Source: Megascapheus bottae
Lineage: Eukaryota > Chordata > Mammalia > Rodentia > Geomyidae
NCBI GenBank assembly: GCA_024803745.1
Contig: JANJXV010000261.1
Span: forward strand, 1,087,501 to 1,151,500
Length of the DNA: 64,000 bases
Reading direction: 5' to 3'
In this document: piece after piece, positions 25,590 through 38,885 of the stretch
How the letters are laid out: each line of letters opens with the position of its first letter
Numbering within the stretch: position 1 is the stretch's first letter
Notes under the pieces: model-generated
Databases searched by the model: none
What the model saw: the letters and a program-made list of their open reading frames with translations, nothing else
What the model was told of the DNA's origin: nothing
Translations under genes and position numbers: made by a program

Positions 25590-26850
25590 ACCCTAGCCCT
25601 AACCCCTAACCCTAATCCTAACCCTAAATCTAAACCTTACCCTAACCCTTACCCTTACCCTAACCCTAACCCTAAACCTAACTCTAACCCTAACCCTAAC
25701 CCAAAGCCTAACCCTAACCCTAACCCTAACCCCAAACCTTACCCTAAAACTTACCCTTACCCTAAATCTAACATTAAGCCTAAACCTTACCCTTACCCTT
25801 ACCCTTATTGTAACCCTAACCCTAACCATTATCCTTACCCTAACCCTAAACCCAACCCTAAACCTTACCCTTACGCTAACCCTAAACCTAACCCTTACCC
25901 TTACCCTAACCCTTACAGTAACCTTAAACCTTACCCTAACCCCAACCCTAACCCTAACCCTAACTCTAACCTTAACCCTAACCCTTAAACTTACCCTAAC
26001 CCTAACCCCAAACCTAACCCTAACCCATACCCTAACCCTCACCTTAACACTTGCCCTTACCCTAAACCTAACCCTTACCCGTAGTCTAAGCGTAACGGTA
26101 ACCCTACCCCTAAACCTTACCGTTACCCTAACCTTAACACTAACCCTAACCCTAACACTAACACTTACCCTTACCCTAACCCTAACCCTGACCCTAACCC
26201 TAACCTTACCCTAATCCTATCCCTAACCCAAACCCAAACCCCTAACCCTAACCCTAACCTTACCTTATCCCTAACCCTAACCCTAACCCTAACCCCTAAC
26301 CCTAATCCTAAACCTAAATCTAAACCTTACCCTAACCCTTGCCCTTACCCTAACACTAACCCTAAACCTAAATCTAACCCTAACCCTAAGCCTAACCCTT
26401 ACCCTTTCCCTAACCCTAAACCTAAACCTAAACCTTACCCTTACCCTAACCCTAACCCTTAACCTTACCCTAACCCGAACACTAACCCTAACCCTTACCC
26501 TTACCCTAACTCTTACCGTAACCCTAAACCTTACCCTAACCCCAACCCTAACCCTAACCCTAACTCTAACCTTAACCCTAACCCTTAACCTTACCCTAAC
26601 CCTAACCCCAAACCTACCCCTAACCCAAACCCTAACCCTAACCTTAACACTTACCCTTACCCTAAACCTAACCCTAACCCTTAGTCTAACCGTAACCGTA
26701 ACCCTAACCCTAACCCTTACCCTTACAATAACCTTAACCCTAACCCTAACACTAACACTAACATTTACCCTTACCGTAACCCTAACCCTGACCCTAACCT
26801 TACCCTTACCCTAACCCTAACCCTGACCCTAACCTTACCCTAACCCTATC
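25590..26850 (-). repeat. Diverged 600-690-bp tandem pair
   Basis: AATCTAAACC occurs at 25,627 and 26,317 (690 bp apart), and AGTCTAA at 26,083 and 26,683 (600 bp apart). The two halves are therefore collinear, with a net loss of about 90 bp in the second. Many single-base differences show an old duplication. Both halves recur in the second big copy at about 47,928-49,190. Related AGTCT words near 29,481 and 31,359 mark still older members. Confidence 0.7.
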
Positions 26851-26934
26851 CCTAACCCTAACCCTAACCCCTAACTCTAACCCTAAACGTAACCCTAATC
26901 CTTACCCTTACCGTAACCATAACCCTAACCCTAA

Positions 26935-27342
26935 CCCCTAACCCTAACCCTAACCCTAAACCTAACCTTAACCTTATCCTAACCCTAACCCTAACCCTAA
27001 ACCTAACCCTAACATTTACCCTTACCCTAACCCTAACCCTAACACTAACCCTTGCCCTAACCCTAACCCTAATCCTAAGCCTTACCCTAACCCTAAGCCT
27101 AATGCTAATCCTTGCTCTTACACTAACCCTAACCCTAACCCCTAACCCTAACCCTAACCCTAAACCTAACCTTAACCTTATCCTAACCCTAACCCTAACC
27201 CTAAACCTAACCCTAACATTTACCCTTACCCTAACCCTAACCCTAACACTAACCCTTGCCCTAACCCTAACCCTAATCCTAAGCCTTACCCTAACCCTAA
27301 GCCTAATGCTAATCCTTGCTCTTACACTAACCCTAACCCTAA
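26935..27342 (-). repeat. 204-bp (34-unit) tandem pair, copy 1 only
   Basis: CTTAACCTTATCC occurs at 26,967 and 27,171, and AATGCTAATCCTTGC at 27,101 and 27,305, both 204 bp apart, which is exactly 34 hexamers. The second big copy has a single version (about 49,273-49,476). This accounts for the change of offset from 22,338 to 22,134 bp between the big copies. Confidence 0.9.
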
Positions 27343-28771
27343 CCCCTAACTCTAACCCTAAACGTAACCCTAACCCTTACCCTTACCGTAACCCTAACCC
27401 TAACCTTAACCCTAACCCTTACCCTTTCCCTAACCCTAAACCTAACCCTAACCCTAACTCTAAACCTTACCCTTACCCTATATCTAAACCTAAGCCAAAA
27501 TCTAACCCTAACCCTAACCATTACCTTAACCCAAACCCTAACCCTAACCATAATACTAACCCCTAACCCTAACCCTAACCCTAAAGCCTAACCCTAACCC
27601 TAAACCAAACCCTAACCCTTACCCTTACCCTAACCTTACCCTAAACTTAACCCTAACCGTAAGACTAACCCTAACACTAACCCTTACCCTTACCCTTACC
27701 CTAAACCTAACCCTAAACCTAACCCTAACCCTAACACTAATCCCTAACCCCAACCCTAACCCTAACCCTTAACCTTATCTTAACCTCAAAACTAACCCTA
27801 ACGCTCAACCTAACACTTACACTTACCCTAACCCTAAACCTAAACCTACGCCTAACCCAAAATCTAACCCTAAACCTCACCCTTACCCTTACCCTAACCC
27901 TAACCCTAACACTAACAATTACACTTAACCTAGCCTAACCGAAACCCTAATCCTTACCCTAACCCTAACCCTATCCCTAACCTTAACCCCTAACCCTACC
28001 CCTAACCCTAACTATAATCCTTACCCCTACCCTAACCCTAAACCTAACCCTTACCCTAACCCTAACCCTAAGCGTTACCCTAACCCTAACCCTAACCCTA
28101 AACCTAACCCTAACCCTAAACCTAACCCTTAACCTAACCCTAACCCTTACCCTAACATTATATCTAACCCTAACCCTAACCCTACCACTAACACTAACAC
28201 TTTCCCTTACCCTAACCCTAACCCTAACCCTAACCCTAAACCTAAACCTAATATTAACCCTAACCCTAACCCTTACCCTTACCCTAACCCTCACTCTCAC
28301 CCTAACCCTAACACTTACCCTTACCCTAACCCTAACCCTCACCCTAACCCTTACCCTAACCCTAACCCTAACCCCAAACCCTAACCCTAACCCCTACCCT
28401 TATCTTATCCCTAACCCCAAACCTAACCCTAACCCTAACACTTACCCTTACCCTACTCCTAACCCTAACACTAACCCTAACCCTAAATCTTACTCTTACC
28501 CTAAAACTAACCCTATAGCTTACCCTAACCCTAACCCAAACCCTAACACTTACCCTTACCTTAAGCCTAACCCTATTCCTAAACCCTAACCCTAACCCTA
28601 ATCCTAACCCTTACCCTAACCATAACCCTAACTTAACCCTAACCCTAACACTAACCCTAACACTAACTCTTACCCTAACCCTAAACCTAAACCTTACTCT
28701 TACCCTAACCTGAACCCTAAACCTAACCCTAATCCTAACCCTAACCCTAATCCTTACCCTTATGCTGACCA

Positions 28772-28811
<40 letters not shown>

Positions 28812-29400
28812 ACTAACCCTTACCCTAACTCTAACCTTAATGCTAACCCTAACCGTAAACCTAACCATTACCCTAAACCTAACCCTAACCCTAATCCTTA
28901 CCCTAACCCTAAACCTAACCCTAACCCCAGCCCTTACCATAAACCTAAACCTAATCCTAACCCTAACCCTAACCTTAACCCTAACCCTAACCCTAACCCT
29001 AACCCTTACCCTTATCCTAACCCTAACCTAAACCTAACATTAACGCTAACCCTAACCCTAACCCTTACCCTTACCCTAATCCTAACCCTAAACCTAACCC
29101 TAACCCTATCCCTAACCTTAACCCTAACCCCTAACCTAAACCTAATCCTAACCCTAACACTTACCCTTACCCTAAACCTAACCCTAAACTTAATGCTAAC
29201 CCTAACCCTAACCCTAACCCTTACCCTAGCCCTAACCCTAACCCTAAACTTAATATTAACCCTAACCCTAACACTAACCCTAACCCTTCCCATTTCCCTA
29301 AGCCTAACTCTAAACCTAACCCCACCCCAACCGTAACCCTAACCCCTGAACCTAACCCTAACCCTAACCCTAACCCTAATCCTTAACCTTACCCTAACAC
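27343..29400 (-). repeat. Unduplicated-in-place segment of the array
   Basis: Within copy 1 this stretch has no young tandem partner. Markers are AACCTCAAAACTAACCC (27,784), CCTATAGCTTACCC (28,513), ACCCCAGCCCTTACC (28,925) and CCATTTCCCTAAGCC (29,290). All recur at +22,134. Older relatives of 28,925-29,340 lie at 57,980-58,395, and relatives of the 27,784 word at 55,815 and 58,656. No gene was seen. Confidence 0.7.
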
Positions 29401-32130
29401 TAACCCCAAACCTAACCCTAACCCAAACCTTAACCCTAACCTTAACACTTACCCTTACCCTAACCCTAACCCTAACCCTTAGTCTAATCGTAACCCTAAC
29501 CCTAAACCTAACCCTTACCCTTACCCTAAACTTAACCCTAACCCCAACCCTAACTCTAACACTTACCCTAACCCTAAACCTGACCCTAACCCTAACCTTA
29601 CCCTAACCCTAACCCTAACCCTAACCCTAAACCTAACCCTAACCCTTACCCTTACCATAAACCTAACCCTAACCCTAACCCCTAACCCTAACCCTAACCC
29701 TAACCCTAAACCTAACCTTAACCTTAACCTTATCCTAACCCTAAACCTAACCCTAAACCTAACACTAACATTTACCCTTACCCTAACCCTAACCCTAAAC
29801 CTAACCCTTACCCTAACCCTAACCCTAATCCTTAACCTAACCCTAAGCCTAACGCTAATCCGTGCTCTTACCCTAACCCTAACCCTAAACCTAACCCTAA
29901 CCCTAACACTTACCCTTACCCTAACCCTAACCCTAACCCTAAACCTTACCCTTACCTTTATCCTAAACCTAACCCTAACCCTAACCCTAACCATTACCTT
30001 AACCCTGACACTGACCCTAACCCTAACCCTAACCCCTAACCCTAACCCTAACCCTAACCCTAAACCTTACCTTACCCTAACCCTAACCCTAACTGCTAAT
30101 CCTAATCCTAACCCTAACCCTTACACTTACCCTAACCCTAACCCTAACCTTAACCCTAAACCTAACACTAACCCTAACCCTAACTCTTACACTTATCCTA
30201 ACCGTAACCCTAAACCTAATCCTAACCCTAGCCCTTACCCTTACCCTAACAATAACCCTAACCCTAACCCTAACCCTAACCCCTAACCCTAACCCTAACC
30301 CTAACCCTTACACTTATCCTAAACCTAACCCTAACCCTAACACTTACCCTTACCCTAACCCTAACCCTAACCCTAAACCTAACCCTAACCCTAACCCTGA
30401 CCCTAATCCTAAACCTTACTCTTACCGTAAACCTAACCCTAACCCTAAACCTAACCCAAACACTTAACCTTACCCTAACCCTAACCCTAATGCTTCCATA
30501 CCCTAAACCTAACACTAACAATTACCCTTACCCTAATCCAAAACCTAACCCTCACTCTAACCCTAACCCTAACCCTAACCATTACCCTAACATTAACCCT
30601 AACCCTAACCCTAACCCCTAACACTAACCCTAACTCTAACCCTCACTCTATCCCTAACCCTAACCCTAAACATTACCCTAACACTAACCCTAACCCTAAC
30701 CCTTACCCTGACCCTAACCCTAACCCTAATCTTAACCCCAACCCTAAAACTAACCCTAAACCTTCCCCTTCCCCGAACTATAACCCTAAACCTAACCCTA
30801 ACCTAACCCTAACCCTAACTCTTACCCTAACACTAAACCTAACCCTAACTCTAACCCTTACCCTAACCTTATCCCTAAACCTAACCCTAACCCTTACCCT
30901 TACCCTAACCCTAACCCTAACGCTTACCCTTACCCTAACCCTAACTGTGAACCTAACCCCAACCCTAACCCTAACCCTAACCCCTGACCCTAACCCTAAC
31001 CCGTACCCTAAACCTTTCCCTAAGCCTAACCCCATCCTAAACCTAACACTAACTCTAAACCTCAAAATAACCCTTACCCTTACCCTAACTCTAACCCTAA
31101 ACCTAACCAAAATCCAAAACCTAACCCTGACACTAACCCTTACCTTGACCCTAACCCTAACCACAACCCTAACCTTAATGCTAACCCTAATCCTAACCCT
31201 ACCTGTAACCCTTACCCTAACCCTAACCCTAACCCTTACCCTAACCTTAACCCTAACCCTTAACCTTACCCTAACACTAACCCCAAACCTAACCCTAACC
31301 CAAACCCTAACCCTAACCTTAACACTTACCCTTACCCTAAACCTAACCCTAACCCTTAGTCTGACCGTAACACTAACCCTAACCCTAACCCTTACCCTTA
31401 CCCTAAACTTACCCTAACCCCAACCCTAACTCTAACACTTACCCTAACCCTAACCCTGACCCTAACCCTAACCTTACCCTAACCTTAACCCTAACCCTAA
31501 CCCCTAACCCTAACCCTAACCCTAAACCTAAACTTAACCTTAACCTAATCCTAACCCTAACCCTAACCGTAACCCTAACCCTAACCCTTACCCTTACCAT
31601 AAACCTAACCCTAACCCTAACCCCTAACCCTAACCCTAACCCTAAACCTAACCTTAATCTTAACCTTATCCTAACCCTAAACCTAACACTAAACCTAACC
31701 CTAACATTTACCCTTACCCTAACCCTAACCCTAACCCTAACCCTTACCCTAACCCTAACCCTAATCCTTAACCTAACCCTAAGCCTAACGCTAATCCTTG
31801 CTCTTACCCTAACCCTAACCCTAAACCTAACCCTAACCCTAACCCTAACACTTACCCTTACCCTAACCCTAACCTTAACCCTAATCCTTACCCTTACCTT
31901 TATCCTAAACCTAACCCTAAACCTAACCCTAACCATTACCTTAACCCTGACCCTAACCCTAACCCTAACCAATAACCCTAACCCTAACCCTAACCCTAAA
32001 ACTTACCGTACCCTAACCCTAACCCTAACTGCTAATCCTAATCCTAACCCTAACCCTTACCCTTACCCTTACCATAACCCTAACCTTAACCCTAATCCTT
32101 ACCCTTACCTTTATCCTAAACCTAACCCTA
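29401..32130 (-). repeat. Diverged 1.9-kb pair with a 211-bp tandem pair at its end
   Basis: AACTGCTAATCC occurs at 30,091 and 32,027, and TGCTCTTACCC at 29,863 and 31,799, both 1,936 bp apart; upstream the spacing drifts to 1,878 bp. This is an old tandem pair. The end holds a 211-bp duplication (ATCCTTACCCTTACC with CTTTATCC, near 31,880 and 32,091) that is cut off at 32,130 by the big-duplication junction. Confidence 0.72.
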
Positions 32131-32138
32131 AACCTAAA
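32120..32138. other. Junction of the 22-kb duplication
   Basis: Left of this point the sequence matches 54,200-54,264 in the second copy. Right of it the sequence matches 11,358 onward (AAACTCAATG, then AACAATAACTC). The overlap CTAACCCTAAACCTAAAC is shared by both parents, so the join lies within about 18 bp of array microhomology. This fits unequal exchange or slippage between misaligned hexamers, and equally a mis-join in assembly. Confidence 0.9.
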
Positions 32139-32517
32139 CTCAATGTTAACCCTAAGCCTAACAATAACTCTTATCCAAACCCTAACCCTAACCCTAATCC
32201 TTACCCTAATCCTAACCCTAAACCTAACCCTTATCCTAACCCTTATCCTAACACTTACCCTTTTCCTAACCCTAAACCTAACCCTAACCCTAACCTAACT
32301 TTAAACCTAACCTTAACCTTAACCTGTACCCGTACCCTTACCCTAACCCTAAACTTAACCCTAACCCTAAACCTAACCCTAACCCTAACCCTAACCATTA
32401 CCCTTACCATATCCCTAAAAATAAACCCAACCCTAACCCTAACCCTAAACCTAACACTAAACCTCACCCTAACCCTTACCGTTACCCTAACCCTAACCCT
32501 AAACCTAACCTTAACCC

Positions 32518-33735
32518 TAACCCTAACCCCTGCCCTTACCATTATCCTAACCCTAACACTAAACCTAACCCTAACACTAACCCTAACCCTAACCCTAACC
32601 CTAACCCTAACCCTAACCCTAACCCTAAACCTTACCCTTACCCTAAACCTAAACTTAATGCTAACCCTAACCCTAATCCTAACCCTAACCCTTAACCTAA
32701 CTCTAACCCTAACCCTAATCCTTACCCTAACCCTAACCCTAACCCTAACCCTTACCCTAACCCTTACCCTTTCCCTAACCCTAACCCTAACCCTAACCCT
32801 TACCCTTATCCTAACCCTAACCCTAACCCTAAACCTAACCCTAACACTTACTGTTACCCTAACCCTAACCCTAACCCTAACGCTAACCCTTACCCTTATC
32901 CTAACCCTAACCCTAAACTTAACTCCAAACCTAACCCTAAACCTAACCCTTACCCTTACCCTAACCCTAACCCTAAACCTAACCCTAACCGTAATACTAA
33001 CCCTAACCCTTAATCTAACCCTAACCCTAACCCTAACCCTAAACCTAACCCTAACACTTACTGTTACCCTAACCCTAACCCTAACACTAACCCTAACCCT
33101 AACCCTTACACATACACTTACCCTAACCCTAACCCTAACCCTAACACTTACCCTAACCGTAACCCTAACCCTAACCCTTTCCCTTACCCTAACCCTAACC
33201 CTAACCTTAACCCCAACCCTAAACCTAACCCAACCCTAACCCTAACCCTTACACTTACCCTAACTCTAAACCTAAACCTAAACCTAACCCTAACCCTAAC
33301 CCTTACCCTAACCTAACCCTAACCATTATCCTTAGCTAATCCTAACCCTAACCCCAAACCTAACCCTAACCCTTACCCTAACCCTAACCCTAACACTTAC
33401 CCTTATGCTTACCCTAACCCTAAACCTAACATTAATCCTAAGCCTAACCCTAACCCTAACCCCTGCCCTTATCTTAACCGTAACCCTAACCCTAACCCTA
33501 ACCCATAAACATAACCCTAACCCTAACCCTAACCCCTAACCCGAACCCTAACCCTTACACTTACCCTAACCCTAACCCTAACACTAAACCCTAAACCTAA
33601 CCCCAACCCCAAGCCTAAACCTAACCCTAACCCTTACCCTTACCCTAACCCTAACCCTAACCCTAACCCTAACCCTAACCCTAACCCTAACCCTAACCCT
33701 AACACTTACCCTTACGCTTACCCTAACCCTAAACC
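32518..33735 (-). repeat. 1,218-bp tandem unit, copy 1 (truncated 4.4-kb unit)
   Basis: The sequence matches 11,745-13,000 of the 4.4-kb family and then stops, jumping back near 33,735 to the start of the same family. Matching words lie 1,218 bp apart, for example AAACTTAATGC near 32,650 and 33,868. The CCTTACGCTTACCC word at 33,710 here leads into the restart, instead of into AACATTAACCC as in the full unit. About 36 bp including the ACGGTAACC word are also missing relative to 12,811-12,974. Confidence 0.88.
33643..33702 (-). repeat. Longest perfect CCCTAA run found (10 units)
   Basis: Ten consecutive unmutated CCCTAA units lie here, immediately upstream of the 1,218-bp duplication join. 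A second clean run of eight units lies at 32,581-32,628, also next to a place where copies differ in length (+12 bp). Perfect runs elsewhere are mostly three to seven units. I searched by eye, so a longer run could have been missed. Confidence 0.8.
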
Positions 33736-36700
33736 TAACCTTAACCCTAACCCTAACCCCTGCCCTTACCATTATCCTAACCCTAACACTAAACCTAACC
33801 CTAACACTAACCCTAACCCTAACCCTAACCCTAACCCTAACCCTAAACCTTACCCTTACCCTAAACCTAAACTTAATGCTAACCCTAACCCTAATCCTAA
33901 CCCTAACCCTTAACCTAACTCTAACCCTAACCCTAATCCTTACCCTAACCCTAACCCTAACCCTAACCCTTACCCTAACCCTTACCCTTTCCCTAACCCT
34001 AACCCTAACCCTAACCCTTACCCTTATCCTAACCCTAACCCTAACCCTAAACCTAACCCTAACACTTACTGTTACCCTAACCCTAACCCTAACCCTAACG
34101 CTAACCCTTACCCTTATCCTAACCCTAACCCTAAACTTAACTCCAAACCTAACCCTAAACCTAACCCTTACCCTTACCCTAACCCTAACCCTAAACCTAA
34201 CCCTAACCGTAATACTAACCCTAACCCTTAATCTAACCCTAACCCTAACCCTAACCCTAAACCTAACCCTAACACTTACTGTTACCCTAACCCTAACCCT
34301 AACACTAACCCTAACCCTAACCCTTACACATACACTTACCCTAACCCTAACCCTAACCCTAACACTTACCCTAACCGTAACCCTAACCCTAACCCTTTCC
34401 CTTACCCTAACCCTAACCCTAACCTTAACCCCAACCCTAAACCTAACCCAACCCTAACCCTAACCCTTACACTTACCCTAACTCTAAACCTAAACCTAAA
34501 CCTAACCCTAACCCTAACCCTTACCCTAACCTAACCCTAACCATTATCCTTAGCTAATCCTAACCCTAACCCCAAACCTAACCCTAACCCTTACCCTAAC
34601 CCTAACCCTAACACTTACCCTTATGCTTACCCTAACCCTAAACCTAACATTAATCCTAAGCCTAACCCTAACCCTAACCCCTGCCCTTATCTTAACCGTA
34701 ACCCTAACCCTAACCCTAACCCATAAACATAACCCTAACCCTAACCCTAACCCCTAACCCGAACCCTAACCCTTACACTTACCCTAACCCTAACCCTAAC
34801 ACTAAACCCTAAACCTAACCCCAACCCCAACCCTAAACCTAACCCTAACCCTTACCCTTACCCTAACCCTAACCATAAACCTAACCCTAACCCTAACCCT
34901 AACCCTAACCCTTATCCTAACGGTAACCCTAACCCTAACCCTAACCCTAACCCTAACCCTAACACTTACCCTTACGCTTACCCTAACCCTAAACCTAACA
35001 TTAACCCTAAGCCTAACCCTAACCCTAACCCCTGCCCTTATCTTAACCGTAACCCTAACCCTAACCCTAATCCTAACCCCTAACCATAACCCTAACCCTA
35101 ACCCTAACCCCTAACCCGAACCCTAACACTTACACTTACCCTAACCCTAACCCTAACCCTAAACCCTAAACCTAACCCCAACCCTAACCCTAACCCTAAC
35201 CCTTACCCTTACCCTAACCCTAACCATAAACCTAACCCTAACCCTAACCCTAACCCTTACCCTTATCCTAACTGTAACCCTAACCCTAACCCTAACCCTA
35301 ACCCTAACACCTAACCCTAACCCTAACCCTAACCCTAACCCTTCCCCTTATCCTATCCCTAACCCTAACCCTAACCCTAACACTTCCCCTTACACTAACC
35401 CTAACCCTAAACCTAAACCTAACCCTAACGCTAACCCTGACCCTAACCCTAAACTTTACCCTTACCGTAACCCTAACTCTAACCCTAACCCTAACACTTA
35501 CCCTTACCCTAACCCTAACCCTAACCCTAATGCTTGCCCTACCCTAACCCCAACCCTAACACTTACCCTTACCCTAACCCAAAACCTAACCCTCACTCTA
35601 ACCCTAAAACTAACCCTAAACATTACCCTAACACTAACCCTAACCATAACCATAACCACTAACACTAACCCTAACCCTAACCCTCACACTAACCCTAACC
35701 CTAACCCTAACCATTACCCTAACACCAACCCTAACCCTAACCCTTACCCTTACCCTAACCCTAACCCTAAACTTAACCCCAACCCTAAAACTAACCCTAA
35801 CCCTTACCCTTCCCCTAACTCTAACCCTAAACCTAACCCTTACCCTAACCCTAACTCTTACCCTAACCCTAACCCTAACCCTTTCCCTTACACTTACCCT
35901 AATCCTAAAACTAACCCTAAACCTAACGCTAACCCTAAGACTTACCCTTACCTTGAACCTAACCCTAACCCTTATCCTTACCTTAAACCTAACCCTAACC
36001 CTACCCTTAACTTCAAACCTTAACCCTAACCTTAAACCTTACCCTTACCCTAACCATAAACCTAACTGTAACCCTAATCCTAACCCCTAACCCTAAACCT
36101 AACCCTTACCCTTACCCAAACTCTAAACCTAACCTAAATCCTAACCCCAACACTAACCATAATCCTAACCCTTACCCTAACCCTAACACCTACCCTTGCC
36201 CTAACCCTAACCCTAAACCTAACCCTAACCCTAAACCTAACCCTAACCTTAGCCTAACCCTAACCTAACCCTAACCCCAAACCTAACCCTTACCCTTACC
36301 CTAACCCTAACCATAACCCTAACCCTAAACCTAACCCTAAACCTTACTCTTACCCTAACCCTAACGTTAATGCTAACCCTAACCCTAACCCTATCCGTAA
36401 CCCTTACCCTACCCTAACCCTAACTCTAATCCTTACCCTAACCTAACCCTAACCCTAACCTTTACCCTTTCCCTAACCCTAACCCTAACCCTAACCGTTA
36501 CCCTAACCCTAATCCTAACCCTAACCCTAACCCTAACCCCAACCATTACCCTTACCCTAACCCTAAACCTAAACCTAACCCTAACCCTAACCCTAACACC
36601 TAACCCTAACCCTAAACCTAACCCTTACCCTTACCCTAACCCTAACCCTAACCTTAACCCCAACCATAAACCTAAACCAACCCTTACGCTAACCCTTACC

Positions 36701-38215
36701 CTTACCCTAACTCTAACCCTAAACCTATCCCTAACCCTACCCTAACCCTAACCCTAACCCCTACCCTTACCCTAACCCTAACCCTAACCCTAACCCTTAC
36801 ACTAACCTTAACCTTAACCCTAACCCTAACCCTTACCCTAACCTAACCCTAACCCTAGCCCTCACCCTCACCCTAATCCTAACCCTAACCCTAACCCTTA
36901 CCCTAACCCTAACCCTAACACTAAGCCTTACCCTTACACTAACCCTAACCATAAACTTAACCCCAACCCTAAACCTAAACCTAACCCTTACCCTTACCCT
37001 AACCCTAACCCTTACTCTAACCCTAACCCTTCTCTTAACCGTAACCGTAACCCTAACCCTAACCCTAACCCTTACACTTACCCTAACCCTAACACTAATC
37101 ATAACCCTAAACCTGACCCTCATGCTAACGCTAACCCTTACTCTTACCGTAACCCTAACCCTAACCCTTACCCTAAACATAACCCTAACCCTAACCCTAA
37201 CCCTAACCCTAACCCTAAGCATTAACTTGACCCTAAGCCTAACTCTAACCATAACCCTAACCCTAACCCTTACCCTAACCTAACCCTAACCCTAACCCTC
37301 ACCCTCACCCTAACCCTAAACCTAACACTAACCCTTACACTAACCCTAACCCTAACACTAAGCCTTACCCTTACACTAACCCTAACCATAAACTTAACCC
37401 CAACCCTAAACCTAAACTTAACCCTTACCCTTACCCTAACCCTAACCCTTACTCTAACCCTAACCCTTCCCTTAACCGTAACCGTAACCCTAACCCTAAC
37501 CCTAACCCTTACACTTACCCTAACCCTAACACTAATCCTAACCCTAAACCTGACCCTCATGCTAAGGCTCAAACTTACTCTTACCGTAACCCTATCCCTA
37601 ACCCTTACCCTAAACATAACCCTAACCCTAACCCTAACCCCAACCCTAAGCATTAACTTGACCCTAAGCCTAACTCTAACCATAACCCTAACCCTTACCC
37701 TAACCCTAACCCTATCCCTAATCCTTACCCTAACTCTAACCCTAACCCTTACCCTTACCCTTAACCTAACCCTAAACCTAAACTCAATGTTAACCCTAAG
37801 CCTAACAATAACTCTTATCCAAACCCTAACCCTAACCCTAATCCTTACCCTAATCCTAACCCTAAACCTAACCCTTATCCTAACCCTTATCCTAACACTT
37901 ACCCTTTTCCTAACCCTAAACCTAACCCTAACCCTAACCTAACTTTAAACCTAACCTTAACCTTAACCTGTACCCGTACCCTTACCCTAACCCTAAACTT
38001 AACCCTAACCCTAAACCTAACCCTAACCCTAACCCTAACCATTACCCTTACCATATCCCTAAAAATAAACCCAACCCTAACCCTAACCCTAAACCTAACA
38101 CTAAACCTCACCCTAACCCTTACCGTTACCCTAACCCTAACCCTAAACCTAACCTTAACCCTAACCCTAACCCCTGCCCTTACCATTATCCTAACCCTAA
38201 CACTAAACCTAACCC

Positions 38216-38238
<23 letters not shown>
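33736..38238 (-). repeat. Full 4.4-kb unit in the second big copy
   Basis: This is collinear with 11,750-16,241 (offset 21,991-22,003) and with 7,428-11,770 (offset 26,411-26,417). AATGCTTGCC is at 35,529 and CCTGTACCCGTACC at 37,967. It lacks the 12-bp insertion private to 12,270 and has one extra hexamer near 34,940 relative to both other copies. It follows directly on the truncated 1,218-bp unit. Confidence 0.9.
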
Positions 38239-38246
<8 letters not shown>

Positions 38247-38564
38247 TACACTAATCCTAACCCTAAACCTAACCCTAACCCTAACCTTAACCCTAACCCC
38301 TAACCCTAACCCTAAACCTAACTCTAACGCTTAGCCTTACCCTAAACCTTACCCTAACCCTAACTGTTACCCAAACCCTAACCCTAACCCAAACCCTTAC
38401 CCTTACCCTATCCCTAACCCTAACCCTAACCCTAACCCTAAACCTTAACCTTACCCTAACCCTAACCCTAACCCTTACCTAACCTTAACACTAATCCTAA
38501 CCCTAACCCTAACACCTAACCCTAACCCTAAGCCTAACCCTATCCTTAATGCTAACCCCAACCT

Positions 38565-38598
<34 letters not shown>

Positions 38599-38854
38599 TC
38601 TAACCCTAAACCTTACCCTAACCCTAACCTTAACCCTAAACCTTACCCTTACCCTAAACCTAAACTTAATGCTAACCCTAACCCTAATCCTAACCCTAAC
38701 CCTTAACCTAACTCTAACCCTAACCCTAATCCTTACCCTAACCCTAACCCTAACCCTAACCCTTAACCTAACCCTTACCCTTTCCCTAACCCTAAACCTA
38801 ACCCTAACCATAACCCAAACCCTAATCCTAACCCTAACCCTAATCCTAACCCTT

Positions 38855-38885
<31 letters not shown>

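Larger units (their letters stand above)
11358..32130 (-). repeat. About 21-kb segmental tandem duplication, copy 1
   Basis: Essentially all variant words from 11,358 to 32,130 recur in the same order in 32,131-54,264. Offsets step through 20,773, 20,785, 21,991-22,003, 22,338 and finally 22,134 bp, each step being a discrete indel. Long tracts between the steps look almost base-identical: many paired open frames, such as 21,014-21,385 with 43,005-43,376, translate identically. The copy ends abruptly at 32,130, where sequence of the 31.9-kb family is fused to sequence of the 11.36-kb family. Confidence 0.93.
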
